Shown here piece by piece: positions 21,861-27,234 of a DNA stretch of 27,234 bases (the stretch's first letter is position 1; each line of letters opens with the position of its first letter). The translations under genes were made by a program, and so were the position numbers. Below the pieces are notes generated by a model. That model saw only the letters and a list, made by a program, of their open reading frames with translations. It did not search any database and was not told the DNA's origin. The stretch is taken from positions 1 through 27,234 of the forward strand of contig CAKVIS010000024.1 in assembly GCA_934754415.1 (NCBI GenBank). The letters are read 5' to 3'. The stretch is from an uncultured Bulleidia sp. (GTDB taxonomy: Bacteria > Bacillota_I > Bacilli_A > Erysipelotrichales > Erysipelotrichaceae).

Positions 21861-23039
21861 ATGGCAAACGAATTAGCATTAAAGTATGGAATGAATCCTA
21901 ATCAGAAACCGAGCCGTATCTATATGGCAGATGGTTCTGAATTACCTGTTACAGTATTAAACGGAAGACCTGGTTTCATTAACTTCCTGGATGCACTGAA
22001 TTCCTGGCAGCTGGTACAGCAGTTAAAACAGGCTACAGGGTTACCAAGTGCTGCAAGCTTTAAACACGTTTCTCCTGCAGGTGCTGCAGTGGCTTGCCCG
22101 TTAAGTGATGTGGAAAAACAGATCTATTTCACAGGTGACGTGGAACTGACACCATTAGCAAGTGCTTATGCACGTGCAAGAGGTGCAGACAGAATGAGTT
22201 CTTATGGTGACTTTGCTGCTTTAAGTGATGTGTGCGATGAAGCAACTGCGTTACTGTTAAAAGTGGAAGTCAGTGACGGTGTGATTGCGCCAGGGTATAC
22301 AGAAAAAGCACTGGAAATCTTAAAATCCAAGAAAAAGGGTAATTATGTAGTACTTCAGATGGATGAAAGCTACAATCCTGATCCAATTGAACGTAAACAG
22401 GTATTTGGTGTGACTTTTGAACAGGGAAGAAATGATTCTGTTATCGATGAGTCTTTATTTGAAAACATCGTTACAAAGAATACAGATTTGCCTGAAGAGG
22501 CAAAACGTGATCTGATGATTTCTCTGATTACATTGAAATATACACAGTCCAACTCTGTTGCCTATGCTAAAAACGGACAGGTTATTGGTGTAGGTGCAGG
22601 ACAGCAGTCTCGTGTACACTGCACAAGACTTGCCGGTTCCAAAGCAGATAACTGGTGGTTAAGACAGCATGAAAAGGTATTGAATCTGCCATTTGTGGAC
22701 AATATCAGAAGAGCTGACAGAGATAATGCCATTGATAATTACATTGGTGATCATAGTGAAGATGTTCTTGCCGATGGTCAGTGGGAATCTTTATTCAAGG
22801 TAAAACCTGAAGAATTTACAAAAGAAGAAAAAGAAGAATGGTTAAAGAAGAACACGGGTGTCAGTCTTGGCTCCGATGCGTTCTTCCCATTTGGTGACAA
22901 CATTGAAAGAGCGTACAGAAGCGGCGTGAAATATGTCAGTGAACCAGGCGGATCCATTCGTGATGATAATGTCATTGAAACAGCAGATAAGTATGATATG
23001 GTCATGGCATTCTCCGGATTACGTTTATTCCATCATTAA
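21861..23039 (+). CDS. purH: AICAR formyltransferase, single-domain (PurH C-terminal half only)
   Basis: A 392-residue enzyme that formylates AICAR with 10-formyltetrahydrofolate. The family motif FKHVSPAGAAVA (about residues 68-79), including the catalytic Lys-His pair, and the later EPGGSIRDDNVIETADKY-type ending are clear. Usual PurH is about 510-530 residues with an N-terminal MGS-like IMP cyclohydrolase domain; here that half is missing and the preceding gene supplies the activity instead. The gene symbol is used for family identity only. The ATG has GAAGGAG upstream. Confidence 0.9.
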   Translation: MANELALKYGMNPNQKPSRIYMADGSELPVTVLNGRPGFINFLDALNSWQLVQQLKQATGLPSAASFKHVSPAGAAVACPLSDVEKQIYFTGDVELTPLASAYARARGADRMSSYGDFAALSDVCDEATALLLKVEVSDGVIAPGYTEKALEILKSKKKGNYVVLQMDESYNPDPIERKQVFGVTFEQGRNDSVIDESLFENIVTKNTDLPEEAKRDLMISLITLKYTQSNSVAYAKNGQVIGVGAGQQSRVHCTRLAGSKADNWWLRQHEKVLNLPFVDNIRRADRDNAIDNYIGDHSEDVLADGQWESLFKVKPEEFTKEEKEEWLKKNTGVSLGSDAFFPFGDNIERAYRSGVKYVSEPGGSIRDDNVIETADKYDMVMAFSGLRLFHH

Positions 23040-23057
23040 TTGAAAGAAGAAATACAT

Positions 23058-24332
23058 ATGAAAGTATTGGTTGTTGGAAGTGGTGGTCGTGAACATGCGG
23101 TCATTACAAAATTAAAAGAAAATAAAGAAATTACAGAAATCTTATGTGCTCCTGGTAACGGAGGTATCTCTGCTCTTGCAAGATGTGTTGATGTCAAAGC
23201 AACGGATGTGCAAGGCATGGTGGAACTTGCCAAAAAAGAAGCCGTGGATTTCTGTGTGGTTACTCCGGATGATCCATTAGCTTTAGGGATGGTAGATGCC
23301 ATGGAAGAAGCTGGTATTCCATCCTTTGGACCGGATAAGAAAGCAGCTGTTATTGAAGCAAGTAAAGTATTCTCCAAGAATCTGATGAAGAAATACAATA
23401 TTCCTACTGCAAAGTATGAAGTCTTCAATGATGCCGATACATTATTTGCCTATGTTAAAGAACAGAATTCTTTCCCATGTGTATTAAAAGCAGATGGTCT
23501 TGCCTTAGGTAAAGGTGTCTTGATTGCACAGAATCTGGAAGAAGCTTCTGAAGCTATTCAGGAACTGATGGTGGATAAGAAGTTTGGTGAAAGCGGTAAT
23601 GAAGTTGTCGTAGAGGAATTCATGGAAGGACCTGAAGTATCTGTTCTGTCTTTTACAGATGGAAAGACTATCGTCCCTATGATTTCCAGTATGGATCATA
23701 AGCGTGCCAATGATAATGATGAAGGGCTCAATACAGGTGGTATGGGTACGATTGCACCAAGTCCTTTCTATACAGCAGAAATTGCGGAAAGATGCAGAAA
23801 AGAAATCTTTGAACCTACTGTAGAAGCCATGAACAAAGAAGGAAGACCTTTCAAGGGGGTTCTGTACTTTGGACTGATGTTAACAAAGCAGGGACCAAAG
23901 GTTGTGGAATATAACTGCAGATTTGGTGACCCTGAAACACAGGTAGTCTTACCATTATTAAATACTGACCTGATGACTATTTTCCAGCATGTTCATGACG
24001 GTACACTGGATCAGGTGGATATTACATGGAAAGATGCCTGTGCAGCATGTGTCATGGAAGCAAGCGGAGGCTACCCTGAAGCCTATAAGAAAGGGTATGA
24101 GATTTCCGGACTTGATGAAAACGGTCAGCATGCAGGTGTAACAGTATTCCATTCCGGCACAAAGAAAGAGAATGGAAAATTCTATACCAATGGTGGAAGA
24201 GTACTGGGTATTGAAGCTACTGCTCCAACTTTAAAAGAAGCACTGGACACATGTTATAGTGCAATTAAAGAAATTACATTTGAAGACATGCATTACCGTA
24301 CGGATATTGGTAGAAAGGTATTAGAGAAATGA
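23058..24332 (+). CDS. purD: Phosphoribosylamine-glycine ligase (GAR synthetase)
   Basis: A 424-residue ATP-grasp ligase joining phosphoribosylamine and glycine. The start MKVLVVGSGGREHAV is the standard PurD N terminus, followed by PGNGGI, FGPDKKAAVIE, VLKADGLALGKGVLIA, NTGGMGTIAPSPFY and VEYNCRFGDPETQ. The ATG at 23058 was preferred over a TTG at 23040 because it matches the family start exactly. The usual P-E-x-P-L motif reads PDDPLALG here. The stop overlaps the purL start (ATGA). Confidence 0.96.
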   Translation: MKVLVVGSGGREHAVITKLKENKEITEILCAPGNGGISALARCVDVKATDVQGMVELAKKEAVDFCVVTPDDPLALGMVDAMEEAGIPSFGPDKKAAVIEASKVFSKNLMKKYNIPTAKYEVFNDADTLFAYVKEQNSFPCVLKADGLALGKGVLIAQNLEEASEAIQELMVDKKFGESGNEVVVEEFMEGPEVSVLSFTDGKTIVPMISSMDHKRANDNDEGLNTGGMGTIAPSPFYTAEIAERCRKEIFEPTVEAMNKEGRPFKGVLYFGLMLTKQGPKVVEYNCRFGDPETQVVLPLLNTDLMTIFQHVHDGTLDQVDITWKDACAACVMEASGGYPEAYKKGYEISGLDENGQHAGVTVFHSGTKKENGKFYTNGGRVLGIEATAPTLKEALDTCYSAIKEITFEDMHYRTDIGRKVLEK

Positions 24333-27234
24333 GCGTATATCGTTGTTTTGTAGAAAAGAAACCGGCATTTGCTGTTGAAGCAGGTTCTGTCAAGAAAGAC
24401 CTGGAAACAGCACTTCTAAGAGAAGTAGAAGGTGTCAGAGTTTTAAACAGATATGACATTGAAAATATTGACAGAGAAGATTATGAAAATGCAAAACACA
24501 CCATTCTTTCCGAACCGCAGTTAGATACTCTGTATGACGAGACTGCTCCGGCTCCATCTGAAGATGAATGGGTATTATGTGTAGAATATCTGCCTGGTCA
24601 GTTTGATCAGAGAGCAGATTCCTGTGCGCAGTGTATTCAGCTTGCGACTGCAAAAGACAGACCACTTGTCAAAAGTGCAAGAGTGTACTACATCAAAGGT
24701 TCTTACAGTGAAGAAGAAAAAGAAAAGATTTCGCATACACTGATTAACCCTGTAGAAGCACGTGTCGCATCCAATGCAAAACCTGAGACATTACAGGATT
24801 CTTATGAAAAACCTGAACTTCCTGAAGTGTTAACAGGCTTTAACGAACTGGATACAGAAGGACTGGAAGCTTTCCGTAAAGAAAAAGGCCTTGCTATGGA
24901 CCTTGCAGATATTCAGTGTTTACAGGAGTACTTTAAAAACACCGAACACAGAGATCCAAGAATTACAGAAGTGATGGTAGTAGATACCTACTGGAGTGAC
25001 CATTGCCGTCATACAACATTTAACACTGTCTTAAAGAGTGTGGAAATCGTTCCGGACTATGTACAGAAGGCATATGCAGAGTATGAAAAACTCAGAGATG
25101 TTGTATATGAAGGAAGAACTCCAAAACCTGAAACATTAATGGATCTTGGTACTATCGGTGCCAAATATCTGAAGAAGACAGGCAAGTTAAAGGATCTGGA
25201 TGAATCTGAAGAAATCAATGCATGTTCTGTAAAGATCAAGGTTGATGTGGATGGAGAAGATCAGGACTGGTTATTGATGTTCAAGAATGAAACACATAAC
25301 CATCCTACAGAAATCGAACCGTTTGGTGGAGCTGCCACATGTCTGGGCGGTGCTATCAGAGACCCGCTGAGTGGAAGAAGCTATGTTTATCAGGCAATGC
25401 GTATTACAGGTGCTGCAGATCCTACAGTTCCAATTGAAAAGACTATGGAAGGTAAGCTCCCACAGAGAAAGATTGTGACTACTGCAGCAGCAGGATATTC
25501 CTCTTATGGCAACCAGATTGGTCTGGCAACTGGTCTTGTACATGAAATTTATCATCCAAACTATGTTGCAAAACGTATGGAGGTAGGTGCGGTTATCGCA
25601 GCTGCTCCAAGTGAAAATGTAGTCAGAGAAAGACCTGAGCCAGGAGATGTTGTCATTCTTTTAGGCGGTAAGACTGGAAGAGACGGGTGTGGTGGTGCAA
25701 CTGGTTCCTCCAAGGCACATACAGAAGAATCTCTGGAATCCTGTGGTGCAGAAGTACAGAAAGGTAACGCTCCTGAAGAAAGAAAGTTACAGAGATTATT
25801 CAGAAACCCTGAAGCCACAAGACTGATTAAACGTTGTAATGACTTTGGTGCCGGTGGTGTTTCCGTAGCTATCGGTGAACTTGCGGATGGACTGGAAATT
25901 GATCTGAACAAGGTCCCTGTAAAGTACAAGGGCTTAAATGGTACAGAGCTTGCCATCAGTGAATCTCAGGAAAGAATGGCTGTCGTTGTACGTAAAGAAG
26001 ATGTGGAAAAATTCCAGAATCTTGCAGATCAGGAAAATCTGGAGTCCACAGTTGTGGCAGTTGTTAAAGAAGATCCAAGAATGATTATGAATCTGGATGG
26101 AACTGCTATTGTGAATATATCCAGAGCATTCCTGGATACAAACGGTGCTCCTAAATATACAACTGTGGAAGTGCCTGCAGAAACAGCAGACAATACTGCA
26201 GTTACTGACTGTACAACAGAAGAAAGATTTACAGCTCTTGCAAAAGATCTCAATGTCACAAGCCAGGTTGGTTTAAGTGAAAGATTTGACTCTACTATCG
26301 GTTCCAATACAGTCACCATGCCATTTGGTGGAAAACATCAGCTGACACCAACACAGGCAATGTGTGCAAAGATTCCGATGCTAAAGGGGAATACAAATAC
26401 AGCTTCTATTATGAGCTGGGGATTTGACCCATATCAGATGGAAAAATCTCCGTTTATCGGGGCTGAAAAATCTGTTATCTCCGCTATCAGTAAGATGATT
26501 GCGGCAGGTGGTAACAGAAAACACAGCTGGATGAGTTTCCAGGAATACTTCGGAAGAACCAATGAAGAACCACTCAAGTGGGGTAAACCATTTGCAGCAT
26601 TGCTTGGTGCTTTACAGGCACAGGTAAATCTTGAAGTTGCGGCTATTGGTGGTAAAGACTCCAGCAGTGGTACATTCGATGATCTCGATGTTCCTCCAAC
26701 ACTGATTGCCTTTGCTGTATCTACATGTAAGGCAGATAAAGCCGTTTCTGATGAATGGAAGGGTGGAAGTCATAATCTGTACCTTCTGGAAATGGAATAT
26801 GATGATCAGGGATTACCTGTATGGGATTCCATTAAGAAGACTATGGACACCATGGAATCCTTAATCAGAGATGGTAAGGTGTTATCCTGCTATTCTCTTG
26901 GAAGAAACGGTCTAGCCGAAGCATTTATCAAGTGCTCTTTAGGTAACCGTATCGGTTGCAGAGCAGATTCCAATATGGATGTGGAAGAACTGTTTAAAGA
27001 TAAAACAGGCAGCTTCTTAATTGAAACGGATGAAGATCTGGAAGCAGGTAATCTTGTAGGTGTAACACTTGATGCGTATACATTAAGCATTAAAGATGAA
27101 GATATTGATCTTGATGTATTACAGCAGAATTATGAATCTACATTACAGAAAGTATTCCCTTATCTTGAAGAAAAAGAAGCGAAACAGTATGAACCTGTTA
27201 CTTATGAAACCGATGAAGTACTGCATGCAAGCTA
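24329..27234 (+). CDS. purL: Phosphoribosylformylglycinamidine synthase, large single-chain form (3' end beyond window)
   Basis: An open frame of 968 codons that runs off the end of the window. It is the single-chain type of FGAM synthase (usually about 1,240-1,300 residues) with the glutaminase domain at the C terminus, which would lie past the end. Visible landmarks are YWSDHCRHTTFN (about residue 220), MFKNETHNHPTEIEPFGGAA with CLGGAIRDP (about 315-350), LGGKTGRDGCGGATGSS, DFGAGGVSVAIGE and AAIGGKDSSSGTFDD. It converts FGAR and glutamine to FGAM, feeding PurM. Being single-chain, no purS or purQ is needed, and none occurs in the operon. The ATG overlaps the purD stop. Confidence 0.96.
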   Translation, partial: MSVYRCFVEKKPAFAVEAGSVKKDLETALLREVEGVRVLNRYDIENIDREDYENAKHTILSEPQLDTLYDETAPAPSEDEWVLCVEYLPGQFDQRADSCAQCIQLATAKDRPLVKSARVYYIKGSYSEEEKEKISHTLINPVEARVASNAKPETLQDSYEKPELPEVLTGFNELDTEGLEAFRKEKGLAMDLADIQCLQEYFKNTEHRDPRITEVMVVDTYWSDHCRHTTFNTVLKSVEIVPDYVQKAYAEYEKLRDVVYEGRTPKPETLMDLGTIGAKYLKKTGKLKDLDESEEINACSVKIKVDVDGEDQDWLLMFKNETHNHPTEIEPFGGAATCLGGAIRDPLSGRSYVYQAMRITGAADPTVPIEKTMEGKLPQRKIVTTAAAGYSSYGNQIGLATGLVHEIYHPNYVAKRMEVGAVIAAAPSENVVRERPEPGDVVILLGGKTGRDGCGGATGSSKAHTEESLESCGAEVQKGNAPEERKLQRLFRNPEATRLIKRCNDFGAGGVSVAIGELADGLEIDLNKVPVKYKGLNGTELAISESQERMAVVVRKEDVEKFQNLADQENLESTVVAVVKEDPRMIMNLDGTAIVNISRAFLDTNGAPKYTTVEVPAETADNTAVTDCTTEERFTALAKDLNVTSQVGLSERFDSTIGSNTVTMPFGGKHQLTPTQAMCAKIPMLKGNTNTASIMSWGFDPYQMEKSPFIGAEKSVISAISKMIAAGGNRKHSWMSFQEYFGRTNEEPLKWGKPFAALLGALQAQVNLEVAAIGGKDSSSGTFDDLDVPPTLIAFAVSTCKADKAVSDEWKGGSHNLYLLEMEYDDQGLPVWDSIKKTMDTMESLIRDGKVLSCYSLGRNGLAEAFIKCSLGNRIGCRADSNMDVEELFKDKTGSFLIETDEDLEAGNLVGVTLDAYTLSIKDEDIDLDVLQQNYESTLQKVFPYLEEKEAKQYEPVTYETDEVLHAS

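Overview
The window is a stretch of a low-GC Gram-positive (Bacillota) chromosome. Compact operons with strong AAGGAG-type ribosome binding sites, intrinsic terminators, AsnA, MupG, an ECF transporter S component, and a purine operon with an archaeal-type IMP cyclohydrolase all fit a gut Erysipelotrichia/Clostridia-like anaerobe. The genus cannot be fixed from the sequence alone.

Layout. 1-1480: a tyrosine-recombinase-like gene on the minus strand that seems to lack most catalytic residues, then a short structured leader ending in an intrinsic terminator just before the next gene. 1483-2603: a P-loop (uridine-kinase-like) protein coupled to a zinc-ribbon protein. 2650-5475: trkA-trkH potassium uptake operon. 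5531-7610 (minus): asnA followed by a secreted NlpC/P60 hydrolase. 7675-9478: a MupG-type 6-phospho-N-acetylmuramidase diverging from a TetR regulator across a perfect 30-bp palindrome. 9575-10165: an ECF S component.

10270-13900 is the accessory island. It starts with an IS605-type element: divergent tnpA and tnpB, end hairpins, and a predicted reRNA (omega RNA) with a clear pseudoknot. TnpB keeps all its RuvC acids, but the predicted catalytic tyrosine of TnpA reads His. Next is an Rpn-family (PD-(D/E)XK) nuclease gene split by a 489-bp non-autonomous transposon. That element has 11-bp terminal inverted repeats, a 5-bp target duplication, and three (left) and four (right) phased GAGAGCCAC-like repeats placed symmetrically 17 bp from each tip. 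Removing it restores the Rpn reading frame exactly. A pRiA4b ORF-3-like protein follows.

14621-17481: proC-proB-proA, complete glutamate-to-proline synthesis. 17554-18739 (minus): a PadR regulator translationally coupled to a DUF4097-type adhesin-like protein. 18993-27234: a tightly packed de novo purine operon, purE-purM-purN-IMP cyclohydrolase-AICAR transformylase-purD-purL (purL runs off the window). The usual bifunctional PurH is split into two proteins. The operon has a roughly 130-nt leader ending in a strong terminator, which suggests control by attenuation.

I see no CRISPR array, rRNA or tRNA, and no recognisable multi-gene defence system. The strongest unexplained structures are the short transposon in the Rpn gene, the omega-RNA end of the IS605-type element, and the two attenuator-like leaders.
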